From: Lutibacter litoralis | GTDB taxonomy: Bacteria; Bacteroidota; Bacteroidia; Flavobacteriales; Flavobacteriaceae | Length of the DNA stretch: 64,000 nucleotides | Reading direction: 5' to 3' | Assembly: GCF_014646675.1 (NCBI RefSeq) | Contig: NZ_BMNS01000001.1 | Span: 428,212 to 492,211 of the forward strand | Part shown: positions 35,483 through 43,617 of the stretch, piece after piece | Layout: each line of letters opens with the position of its first letter | Numbering within the stretch: position 1 is the first letter of the stretch | The notes under the pieces: generated by a model | Told to the model about the DNA's origin: nothing | What the model saw: the letters and a program-made list of their open reading frames with translations, nothing else | Database searches by the model: none | Translations under genes and position numbers: made by a program

Positions 35483-36490
35483 ATCTATATTAGAGGTTGT
35501 TTTTTTAAATCCGGTATAGTTAACTATTTCATTAAGTTTTTCTAAAGAAAAATCGTTCTGATTTGAATAGGGAGCAATTAATTTTTCTTTTAATGTTTGT
35601 GCTAAATATTCTTGCTCAAATTGACCGGGAGTTGGAATAAAAAATGCTTTTTTACCCAAAACTGCTAAATCCATTATGGTCGAATATCCTGAACGAGCAA
35701 TTATAATTTCACTTTCATTTAGTGCTTTTTCAAGTGTTTCAGTTAAAAGATAATTTTTAATCTGAATGTTTTTAGAAACTTCTAAAATTGTCTTTTTTTC
35801 TAAAGTGCCTCTAACAAAAAGTACTTTTCCTTTGTAATTTTTAAGTTCTAAAAGTAATTTTTCTTCTAATAAAGTCCGTTGTGGTTCTGGACCAGATAGT
35901 ACTATTAATAAGTCATATTTTAGGGCGCATTTTTCAGATTTAAATCTGCTTAAAATTCCTAAATATTTTAGATTAAGGTCGTTTATTTTTAAATGGCCTA
36001 AATTTCTTGAAAAATTAGGCTCATTTTCGACATCTGGAACCCAACATTCATCAAAATTTTTAATTATTTTTTGATGTGTTTTTGAAGTAATTCCTGTTGT
36101 TTTTCCAGATAAAACAGTTAACTGATGTGTAATATAAACAGCTGGTATATTTGAATTGTAAACACCAAATCTATTATCGGAAATACTTCCAACAATACCT
36201 TCTTTTTTAATAATTTGAGCTACTATTTTGTGTTCTTTTTTTACTGCCGCAATAACAGAAGGAATACTTAAAAGCAGCTTAAATTTTAAATTCTTGCCGC
36301 TTTTAGAGTATTTTATATTGTAAGAAGGTAATGTATAACTTTTTAATAAAGGAAATTCTTTTTGAAGCAAAATTAAAGCTGCACCATCACTTGCTAAAAT
36401 AGGTTCGTAATTAGCTTTTATTAAAGCGTTGATTATTGGTATGCAGCGTGTTGCGTGTCCTAAGCCCCAATTTAATGGTGCAACAAGAAT
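35450..36490 (-). CDS. MurG-like (GT28-type) glycosyltransferase lacking a normal start codon
   Basis: About 346 residues if read from 36490. The essential N-terminal donor loop ILVAPLNWGLGHATRC and TNYEPILASDG-like strand lie upstream of the first TTG in frame (36370), so the gene must begin earlier. Between the purD stop codon (36497-36499, same frame) and this loop only AAA AAA ATT remains: no ATG, GTG or TTG. The start is therefore ATT at 36490, or the A9 run carries a frameshift. Other motifs: YITHQLTVLSGK, LLIVLSGPEPQR, IIARSGYSTIMDLAVLGKKAFFIPTPGQFEQEYLA, all of the UDP-sugar transferase type. Substrate unknown. Confidence 0.75.
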   Translation of the reverse strand: MLVAPLNWGLGHATRCIPIINALIKANYEPILASDGAALILLQKEFPLLKSYTLPSYNIKYSKSGKNLKFKLLLSIPSVIAAVKKEHKIVAQIIKKEGIVGSISDNRFGVYNSNIPAVYITHQLTVLSGKTTGITSKTHQKIIKNFDECWVPDVENEPNFSRNLGHLKINDLNLKYLGILSRFKSEKCALKYDLLIVLSGPEPQRTLLEEKLLLELKNYKGKVLFVRGTLEKKTILEVSKNIQIKNYLLTETLEKALNESEIIIARSGYSTIMDLAVLGKKAFFIPTPGQFEQEYLAQTLKEKLIAPYSNQNDFSLEKLNEIVNYTGFKKTTSNIDLNHFLLFERK

Positions 36491-36496
36491 TTTTTT

Positions 36497-37768
36497 TTAC
36501 AAGTCAAAACCAATGTCCTTTCTATAATTCATGCCTTCAAAACATAGCTTTTCAATATTTTTATATGATTGTTTTAAAGCTTCATTAAAATTAGTTCCGT
36601 AAGATGTAATTGCAATTACTCTTCCACCATTTGTAACAACTTTGTCATCTTTAATAGTAGTTCCTGCGTGAAATGGAATAGAATTTTCGATAGTGTTTAA
36701 ACCAAAAATCTCTTTTCCTTTTTCATAAGCTTGTGGGTAACCGCCAGAGACTAACATAACTGTACAGGCACTTTCTTTTTTAAATTCAATAGTTTTAGTA
36801 TGTAATTCTTTATTTCCAGTAGCAATTAAAAGCTCTAAAAAGTCACTTTCAATTCGTGGTATAACAACTTCAGTTTCTGGATCTCCCATACGGCAATTGT
36901 ATTCAATTACTTTAATTTCGCCTTTATCTAAAATCAATCCAATAAATACAAAGCCAACATAACTAATACTATCTTTTTGAAACCCATCAATTGTTGGCTT
37001 TATAACCTGAGTTTCTATTTTTAGCATTATTGCATCCGTTAAAAAAGGTACTGGTGATACAGCTCCCATTCCACCGGTATTTAAACCCTTATCTCCTTCT
37101 CCGATTCTTTTGTAATCTTTTGCACTTGGTAAAGTAACATAACTCTTTCCATCGGTTAACACAAAGCAACTAAGTTCTATTCCTGTTAAAAACTCTTCAA
37201 TAACTACTTTACTACTTGCTGCGCCAAACTTTTTGTTTGCCAACATCTCTGTAAGTTCGTTTTTTGCCTCTTGTAAGTCGTTTAAAATTAACACACCTTT
37301 TCCAGCAGCTAAACCATCAGCTTTTAAAACGTACGGAGCGGTTAAAGTTTCTAAAAACGCATATCCTTCATCTAAATTTTCAGAGGTAAAACTTTTATAA
37401 GCCGCAGTTGGAATGTTATGTCTGGACATAAATTCTTTTGCAAACTCTTTACTTCCTTCTAGTTGTGCAGCATATTTTTGAGGTCCGATTACTGGTATAT
37501 TTTTTAAGTCCGAATCATTTAAAAAGAAATCGTGAATTCCTTTAACCAAAGGATCTTCTGGGCCCACAATAACCAGTTTAATTTGGTGTTCTAAAACAGC
37601 CTTTTTTATAGCTTCAAAATCCGTTTGATTTATATTTAAATTAGTACCTACTTCTTTAGTCCCAGCATTTCCAGGAGCAATAAACAGCTTATTTAATAAG
37701 TTGCTTTGTGCTATTTTCCAAGCCATTGCGTGTTCTCTTCCTCCTGATCCAAGTATTAATACATTCAT
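36497..37768 (-). CDS. purD: Phosphoribosylamine-glycine ligase
   Basis: 423 residues. It joins phosphoribosylamine and glycine with ATP in the second step of purine synthesis. MNVLILGSGGREHAMAWKIAQS, VGPEDPLVKGIHDFF, LKADGLAAGKGV (ATP-grasp), GLNTGGMGAVSPVPF and YNCRMGDPETEVV are all present. It lies within the leftward run rnpA-S41-DUF6909-purD-glycosyltransferase; the downstream gene begins only a few bases after its stop. Confidence 0.97.
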   Translation of the reverse strand: MNVLILGSGGREHAMAWKIAQSNLLNKLFIAPGNAGTKEVGTNLNINQTDFEAIKKAVLEHQIKLVIVGPEDPLVKGIHDFFLNDSDLKNIPVIGPQKYAAQLEGSKEFAKEFMSRHNIPTAAYKSFTSENLDEGYAFLETLTAPYVLKADGLAAGKGVLILNDLQEAKNELTEMLANKKFGAASSKVVIEEFLTGIELSCFVLTDGKSYVTLPSAKDYKRIGEGDKGLNTGGMGAVSPVPFLTDAIMLKIETQVIKPTIDGFQKDSISYVGFVFIGLILDKGEIKVIEYNCRMGDPETEVVIPRIESDFLELLIATGNKELHTKTIEFKKESACTVMLVSGGYPQAYEKGKEIFGLNTIENSIPFHAGTTIKDDKVVTNGGRVIAITSYGTNFNEALKQSYKNIEKLCFEGMNYRKDIGFDL

Positions 37769-37803
37769 TTGTAATGTTATTTTAAGCTATTTATAGTATT
37801 GAA

Positions 37804-39492
37804 TTAAAAAATTTGTTCTAATATTTTTTGAGTAATTACGTAGGTTGGCAATACTCCAGTTGTTCCTAAACCACCTGAAGCTAATGTACTTCCTGTTTCT
37901 AAAGGATTATCTGAAGCATAATATGCATACCTAACTTTTACTTTTCTAGAGATATTTCCTCTAATTTTTGAAGCTGCCTGAATTGCTTTTTGATAGTGTG
38001 CACCTTCCATTTCAAGCCCCGTAACTTTCCAAGTTGAATCGTGAAAGAATTTTAAAATGTCTTTATTTTGAAGTGAAGTTCCTAAAACAGTTACCATTGC
38101 TCCTGTATAAACATCTACACCACAACCTTCAAATTGACTCTTTTTAAGTTGATTTTTAAACGGATAATTATCTGCAGTTCCTTCAAAAATATGTGATGAA
38201 GGTATCATAATGTCACCTTTTCCACCTTCTAAAATTCCTGCTTTACCCATTATTGAAACAGAATCTACATTTAAGTGGTATTTTTTACCTTTGGTATCTT
38301 TATAAGGCTTTAAAAGCTCATCCATAGTTTCATAAGCCTGTTCACCGAATGCATAATCCATTACAATAAGTACTGGTTTCCCTTCTTCATTTAAACTATT
38401 TTCCAGTTTGTACTGGGTTTTAGAAATATCAATTTTATCAGTATCAATTACCTGTACATTAATATTGGTTCCAAACGTATCTTTAATGTAAAATAATCCA
38501 TTATCACGTGCAAATTCTTTAACTTGATGACGTAAATCTTCATTTTCGTCTTTACTTAACAGTTGAAATAAAGATAATAAGTTATTATCTTTAATTTGTT
38601 GTGGTAAAACAATAGGTGCGTAAATGGAATTCATAACGCTGTGCATATTTGCACTTATAATATGAATTGGCCTTTTTAATAAGTTATTTTCTTCTAATAC
38701 TTTTTTAATATTAGTTGCCCATATTTCTCCAAAAATATGATGTCCAAGGCGTTCGCGCAGCACAGGGCTAAAATTAATTTCTCTTTTTAAATTTTGTGTT
38801 TTTTCGTTAATTGCTAATTTTCCTAACCAATAAATAATTTGAAAAAACCTATCTGGATTGCTTTTAACACTTAAAAGTAAGTAAACATTTTGAGCCTCTT
38901 CAAAAGTTCTACCCAATATACTTGCTAGATGTGCAAGCATTATATCGCGTTCGTTTTCTGTTATTTTTTTATTATGAAGTACAACATCTTCTAACTTATT
39001 CCATTCTCTAATTGATTTATTTCCATTGTCGATTAAAACTTTAGAAGCAATTTTATGAGATTCAACAAATAAAAATGTTAAATGTGTTAGAATATCATAG
39101 ATTTCAGATCTTCCTCTGGTAACTTCAATATTCATTTGATCTTTATCTATTCTGAAACAATTTCTTCTTCTTTTTGGAGGAATTATTGGTTTAAAATGTG
39201 ATTTTGAATAACCTTCGTCTGATGTTAGATTAATAAATCTACATTCTTCAATTCCCATTGGAAGGCGTTCAATAACATAAATTAATCCATTTAATTCAAC
39301 TTTTTCTTCAGCTATTGATCCATAAATTTCTGGACGTAATAATAGTAAAGATTCTCGTAATGCATCACCCGAAATCCCCATTGGTTTGTAAAAACCTCTA
39401 CTAAATAAATGACGCATACTAATATATAAACGTTCTATTGCATTAGAAGATTCTTGCGCCCTAGTTCTACCGTGAATTTTTGATTGTGTCAT
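37804..39492 (-). CDS. DUF6909-like protein with a nucleoside-phosphorylase-like C-terminal half
   Basis: 562 residues. I believe this is the flavobacterial DUF6909 family. The N-terminal half is helical (RTRAQESSNAIERLYISMRHLFS...). The C-terminal half has HIISANMHSVMNSIYAPIVLP, SIMGKAGILEGGKGDIMIPSSHIFEG and GLEMEGAHYQKAIQAA; the GKAG...GDI and EMEG patterns are what is found in nucleoside phosphorylases and AMP nucleosidases. No experimental function known to me. It precedes purD by 35 bp, which fits a nucleotide-salvage or purine-related role (inference). Confidence 0.72.
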   Translation of the reverse strand: MTQSKIHGRTRAQESSNAIERLYISMRHLFSRGFYKPMGISGDALRESLLLLRPEIYGSIAEEKVELNGLIYVIERLPMGIEECRFINLTSDEGYSKSHFKPIIPPKRRRNCFRIDKDQMNIEVTRGRSEIYDILTHLTFLFVESHKIASKVLIDNGNKSIREWNKLEDVVLHNKKITENERDIMLAHLASILGRTFEEAQNVYLLLSVKSNPDRFFQIIYWLGKLAINEKTQNLKREINFSPVLRERLGHHIFGEIWATNIKKVLEENNLLKRPIHIISANMHSVMNSIYAPIVLPQQIKDNNLLSLFQLLSKDENEDLRHQVKEFARDNGLFYIKDTFGTNINVQVIDTDKIDISKTQYKLENSLNEEGKPVLIVMDYAFGEQAYETMDELLKPYKDTKGKKYHLNVDSVSIMGKAGILEGGKGDIMIPSSHIFEGTADNYPFKNQLKKSQFEGCGVDVYTGAMVTVLGTSLQNKDILKFFHDSTWKVTGLEMEGAHYQKAIQAASKIRGNISRKVKVRYAYYASDNPLETGSTLASGGLGTTGVLPTYVITQKILEQIF

Positions 39493-39555
39493 ACAAATTT
39501 TTTGAATTACAAAGATACAATATCTCTGCAGAGTTATGTAATTGGTTTATTGTAA

Positions 39556-41196
39556 TTAATTATTAAATACTTTAAGATAGGCAGTGTTATTGTTTAAAAT
39601 GCTAGATGCTTTTAAAATTGTTGAATCAAATACTGTCTTTTGCTGATAAACACCTTCAATATAAAAATAACGTTTTACAATTTCTTCAGTTAATTTACTT
39701 ATAATTTCTTCTTTGTTTTTTTCTAATTCATTTAATTTTTCTGATTGAATAACTTCTAATAAATCAGTATATTTTTTTTCTAAGTTTTTCCCTAAGTTTT
39801 CTAAAGCAGCTTTTTCTAGCGCTTTGTTAAATTCGGCTTCAGTTTCAGTTTCAAAATCACGCTGATTTTTACTTAAATATTTTAAAAGAGCATCAAAATC
39901 CTCATCTTTTAAATTGAATTTTGAAGGTTCTAAAATAGTTGGATTGTTATAAAAATAGTTGGTGGTATAGTTAAAAAGCGCATCTGAATTTAACAATACT
40001 TCAGTGGTTTTAGTAGTTGTAGGTTTTTTAATTTCAATATCTGGTAAAATTCCTCCACCTCCATAAACGGTTCTTCCTTTTTCTGTTGTATAGGTTTCTC
40101 TTCCAGTATCAGAAAATTTTGGAATATTACCTTTATCGTCTCTGTTTGTATAATCCAATTCTTGAATGCACCTTCCGCTTGGTGTATAATATTTTGATAT
40201 AGTTAATTTCATTTGTGTCCCGTAAGATAATGGTTTGTAGCGTTGCACTAAACCTTTACCGAAAGAACGCTCTCCAAGGACAATAGCTCTATCATAATCT
40301 TGTAAAGAACCTGCTAAAATTTCTGAAGCAGAAGCAGATCGGTTATTTATTAAAATGGTAAGTGGAATCTCTAAATCTATAGGTTCGTTTTTGGTTTTAT
40401 AGGTGGCGCTTTCCTTCTTAGTTTTAGCTTTTGTAGTTACTACAACTTTATTTTTTGGTATAAAAAAATTAACTATTGATACAGCTTCATTTAACAAGCC
40501 CCCAGGATTGCTTCTAACATCAATAATTAATTTTTGCATTCCATCTTCCTTTAAGTCTAAAAACGCGGCTTTTACTTCTTCAGCCGCTTTTTCGTTAAAT
40601 TTAACTAAAGAAATATAACCAACTTCTGTAGCAATCATGGTGTAGAAAGGAACTGCTTTTTGGATAATTTTTTTTCGTGTTATTTCTATTTCTAATTCTT
40701 TATTTTGACGTTCAATTTTGAGTTTTACTTTAGTATTCGGCAATCCGTTTAATATACTTGAAATACCAATTTCTTCAAAATCTTTAACATCGAGGTCTCC
40801 AATTTTCAATATGTTATCTCCAGGTTTTAAACCAGCTTTTTCAGCGGGTGAATTTTTTAATATTTCTCTAATAATTGCGGTGTTGTTTTTAAATTTTGAA
40901 ATTGCTCCAATTCCCCCATATTCACCAGTTGCTCTAATTCTGGCATCTTCAACACCTTGCTCGTCGTAAAATCGAGTGTAAGGATCTAAATTACCAAGCA
41001 TATAATTAATAGATTTAGTAGTTAATTCACCAGGATTCACTTCATCTATATAATACATGTTTAGTTCTTTAAACATAGTTGTATAAATATCTATTTGTTT
41101 AGCTATTTCAAAAAAATCTGATTGAAACCCAGCGGAAATTGCAACTGTAATAGTTACAAAAACAGCAAGTATCCATTTTTTAATTTTAGTTTTCAT
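39556..41196 (-). CDS. S41-family carboxy-terminal processing protease
   Basis: 546 residues. N-terminal signal/anchor (WILAVFVTITVAISAGF), PDZ domain about 85-165 (GGIGAISKF...SPAEKAGLKPGDNILKIGD), then the S41 core with catalytic Ser in NNRSASASEILAGSLQDY and the general-base Lys in GERSFGKGLVQ. The C-terminal coiled-coil tail is long. It works in the periplasm and degrades or trims proteins by recognition of their C-termini. It follows rnpA by 59 bp, a gap that holds the dispersed repeat at 41219-41252. Confidence 0.93.
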   Translation of the reverse strand: MKTKIKKWILAVFVTITVAISAGFQSDFFEIAKQIDIYTTMFKELNMYYIDEVNPGELTTKSINYMLGNLDPYTRFYDEQGVEDARIRATGEYGGIGAISKFKNNTAIIREILKNSPAEKAGLKPGDNILKIGDLDVKDFEEIGISSILNGLPNTKVKLKIERQNKELEIEITRKKIIQKAVPFYTMIATEVGYISLVKFNEKAAEEVKAAFLDLKEDGMQKLIIDVRSNPGGLLNEAVSIVNFFIPKNKVVVTTKAKTKKESATYKTKNEPIDLEIPLTILINNRSASASEILAGSLQDYDRAIVLGERSFGKGLVQRYKPLSYGTQMKLTISKYYTPSGRCIQELDYTNRDDKGNIPKFSDTGRETYTTEKGRTVYGGGGILPDIEIKKPTTTKTTEVLLNSDALFNYTTNYFYNNPTILEPSKFNLKDEDFDALLKYLSKNQRDFETETEAEFNKALEKAALENLGKNLEKKYTDLLEVIQSEKLNELEKNKEEIISKLTEEIVKRYFYIEGVYQQKTVFDSTILKASSILNNNTAYLKVFNN

Positions 41197-41218
41197 GTGT
41201 CTATTTTATTTTTATTAA

Positions 41219-41252
41219 AGGTCACATGCTGTTCGCTATGAGCCATTTCATT
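41219..41252 (-). repeat. Dispersed GCGAACRGCATGTGACC repeat, copy 2
   Basis: Reverse complement reads AATGAAATGGCTCATAGCGA followed by ACAGCATGTGACCT, matching copy 1 at 3827-3863 with four substitutions over 34 bases. It fills most of the gap between rnpA and the S41 protease gene. Confidence 0.65.
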
Positions 41253-41255
41253 AAT

Positions 41256-41657
41256 CTATATACCCTTTAGATTGCTCGTTTCATCTTCCTTAATTTTTGT
41301 GTCAAATTTTGAGATTACCTTTTTTAAAGATGCCTCTAAATCAACATAATTTATTTCTTCCTTTGCCATATAAATAAACATAAAAATATATTGTTCATTT
41401 AAATTTTTTGTAAAAAAATGTTTATTTATTCTATAAACTTCACGCATTAATCGTTTTATTCTATTGCGGTTAACGGCTAATTTTACATTTCTTTTTGGCA
41501 CAGAAAACCCTGTTTTTATTGGAAATTCCGCACCATGGTGTATAGGTAAATAAATCAATCTTAAAGGAAATGATTTTACGTGGTTTCCTTCAGCAAATAG
41601 TTGCTCAATTAATTTTTTACTTTTTAATTTTTCTTCTTTTCCTAAAGTATAACTCAT
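41256..41657 (-). CDS. rnpA: Ribonuclease P protein component
   Basis: 133 residues. It binds the catalytic RNA of RNase P, which makes the 5' ends of tRNAs. Family pattern: LGKEEKLKSKKLIEQLF at the N-terminus, FPIKTGFSVPKRNVKLAVNRNRIKRLMREVYR (RNR motif) in the middle. The C-terminus is acidic and extended (EDETSNLKGI). rpmH, the common bacterial neighbour, is not adjacent; the S41 protease follows, as is usual in Flavobacteriaceae. Confidence 0.94.
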   Translation of the reverse strand: MSYTLGKEEKLKSKKLIEQLFAEGNHVKSFPLRLIYLPIHHGAEFPIKTGFSVPKRNVKLAVNRNRIKRLMREVYRINKHFFTKNLNEQYIFMFIYMAKEEINYVDLEASLKKVISKFDTKIKEDETSNLKGI

Positions 41658-41803
41658 TTGTGTTAATCAAAAACCTAAACTAAGATTTTTTCTACAATTT
41701 TGGTGCTATTAATATTTGTCAATTTTTGATATCGCAAATTAGTTTTGCTACTAATTTGTGCTTAACCACAAATGTAACGAATAAAAGATTTTAAAAAATT
41801 AAA

Positions 41804-41830
41804 TTGAAAAGACTTTAATTAGTAAATTTG
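41804..41830 (+). promoter_or_regulatory. Promoter of glutaryl-CoA dehydrogenase gene
   Basis: TTG (41804-41806), 16-nt spacer (slightly short) and TAAATTTG (41823-41830). The ATG is at 41855. A TTG start at 41828 would lie inside the -7 element and is rejected. Confidence 0.55.
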
Positions 41831-41854
41831 TGTGCAAACCATAATTATAACAGA

Positions 41855-43033
41855 ATGTCACAAGATTTATTTCAAGCTCCGGATTATTATCAATTAGATG
41901 CATTATTAACCGAAGAGCATTTATTAGTAAGAGATGCCGCCAGAGAATGGGTAAAACGTTCAGTTTCTCCAATTATTGAAGAAGCTGCACAAGAAGCCAA
42001 ATTTCCAACTTCAATTATTGCGGGTTTGGCTGAGATTGGAGCTTTTGGACCTTATATCCCTGAAGAATACGGTGGAGCAGGTTTAGATCAAATGAGTTAT
42101 GGTTTAATTATGCAAGAAATTGAACGTGGCGATTCTGGAGTTAGATCTACAGCTTCTGTGCAATCTTCGTTAGTTATGTATCCAATTTGGAAATATGGAA
42201 ACGAAGCACAGCGCAAAAAATACTTACCAAAATTAGCTACTGGAGAATTTATGGGTTGTTTTGGTTTAACGGAACCTAACCACGGATCAAATCCGAGCGG
42301 GATGGAAACCAAAATTAAAGACATGGGTGACCATTTTTTACTGAATGGAGCAAAAATGTGGATTTCAAATGCACCTTTTGCTGATATTGCTGTTGTTTGG
42401 GCTAAAAATGAGGAAGGACGTATAAAAGGACTTATTGTTGAGCGTGGCATGGAAGGGTTTACAACTCCAGAAACTCATAATAAATGGAGTTTAAGAGCCT
42501 CATCAACAGGAGAATTAATTTTTGATAATGTTAAAATCCCAAAAGAAAATATATTGCCAAATAAAGATGGTTTAGGTGCGCCACTCGGTTGTTTAGATTC
42601 TGCGCGTTACGGAATTGCTTGGGGTGCAATTGGAGCAGCAATGGATTGTTACGATACCGCATTACGCTATGCTAAAGAACGAATCCAATTTGATAAACCA
42701 ATTGCTGCAACACAATTGCAACAAAAGAAATTGGCTGAAATGATTACTGAAATCACTAAAGCTCAATTGCTAACATGGCGCTTAGGAACTTTAAAGAATG
42801 AAAATAAAGCAACTTCAGCTCAAATATCAATGGCAAAACGTAACAACGTAGATATGGCTTTAAAAATAGCTAGAGAAGCACGTCAGGTTCTTGGAGCAAT
42901 GGGAATTACGGGTGAATATTCTATCATGCGCCACATGATGAATTTAGAAAGTGTAATTACCTATGAAGGAACACACGATATTCATTTATTAATTACAGGG
43001 TTGGATATTACTGGGCATCAGGCTTTTAAGTAA
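41855..43033 (+). CDS. gcdH: Glutaryl-CoA dehydrogenase (acyl-CoA dehydrogenase family)
   Basis: 392 residues from ATG 41855. FAD enzyme that oxidises and decarboxylates glutaryl-CoA to crotonyl-CoA in lysine and tryptophan breakdown. GVRSTASVQSSLVMYPIW contains the arginine typical of glutaryl-CoA binding, CFGLTEPNHGSNPSGM contacts FAD, and the catalytic base is the Glu of TYEGTHDIH near the C-terminus. The N-terminus and close match of the substrate pocket favour GcdH over short-chain dehydrogenases. A saccharopine-dehydrogenase-like gene is 19 kb away, but a lysine link is speculative. Confidence 0.92.
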   Translation: MSQDLFQAPDYYQLDALLTEEHLLVRDAAREWVKRSVSPIIEEAAQEAKFPTSIIAGLAEIGAFGPYIPEEYGGAGLDQMSYGLIMQEIERGDSGVRSTASVQSSLVMYPIWKYGNEAQRKKYLPKLATGEFMGCFGLTEPNHGSNPSGMETKIKDMGDHFLLNGAKMWISNAPFADIAVVWAKNEEGRIKGLIVERGMEGFTTPETHNKWSLRASSTGELIFDNVKIPKENILPNKDGLGAPLGCLDSARYGIAWGAIGAAMDCYDTALRYAKERIQFDKPIAATQLQQKKLAEMITEITKAQLLTWRLGTLKNENKATSAQISMAKRNNVDMALKIAREARQVLGAMGITGEYSIMRHMMNLESVITYEGTHDIHLLITGLDITGHQAFK

Positions 43034-43045
43034 AAAAATATTCAC

Positions 43046-43552
43046 TTAAGCAAAAAGTGCTTTTAACTCAGTAGCTTCTTGAGGTTTCATTTTCCCGGAA
43101 AGAATTAAACTTAGTTGTTTTCTTCGTAATGCGCCTTCAAAACGTTCTTTTTCAAGAGCTGTTTCAGGTTGTATTTGTGGAACCCTTACCGGCGTTCCAG
43201 TCGTGTCAACAGCAACAAACGTATAAATACCCTCATTTACTTTAGAACGTTCTTGAGATTCTCTATCTTCACTCCAAACATCTACGTAAATTTCCATAGA
43301 AGATTTAAATGCACGGGTAACTTTAGCTTCAATTGTAACCACACTTCCAACGGGAACAACTTTACTAAAAGCAACATGATTTACTGATGCAGTAACTACT
43401 ATTCTCCTAGAGTGACGGCGTGCAGCAATACTACAAGCTCTGTCCATTCTAGCCAATAATTCACCTCCAAAAAGGTTTCCTAACGGATTGGTTTCACCAG
43501 GTAAAACAATGTCTGTAAGTATGGTTAAAGATTCTTTAGGTGTTTTAATCAT
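43046..43552 (-). CDS. Acyl-CoA thioesterase, hot-dog fold
   Basis: 168 residues of the YciA/BACH group, which hydrolyses acyl-CoA. ETNPLGNLFGGELLARMDRACSIAARRHSRR is the conserved hot-dog helix and active-site region (catalytic-type residues on the Asn/Asp side), followed by VTASVNHVAFSKVVPVGSVVTIEAKVTRAFKSSMEIYVDVWSED. It is convergent with the glutaryl-CoA dehydrogenase gene, 12 bp apart, so the two acyl-CoA enzymes are neighbours but not one operon. Confidence 0.92.
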   Translation of the reverse strand: MIKTPKESLTILTDIVLPGETNPLGNLFGGELLARMDRACSIAARRHSRRIVVTASVNHVAFSKVVPVGSVVTIEAKVTRAFKSSMEIYVDVWSEDRESQERSKVNEGIYTFVAVDTTGTPVRVPQIQPETALEKERFEGALRRKQLSLILSGKMKPQEATELKALFA

Positions 43553-43617
43553 GCCTTAAATTTTTGGCAAATATAAAGCTATTTTATTAAAAAAAATGAG
43601 GATGTAAATGTTGAGTT

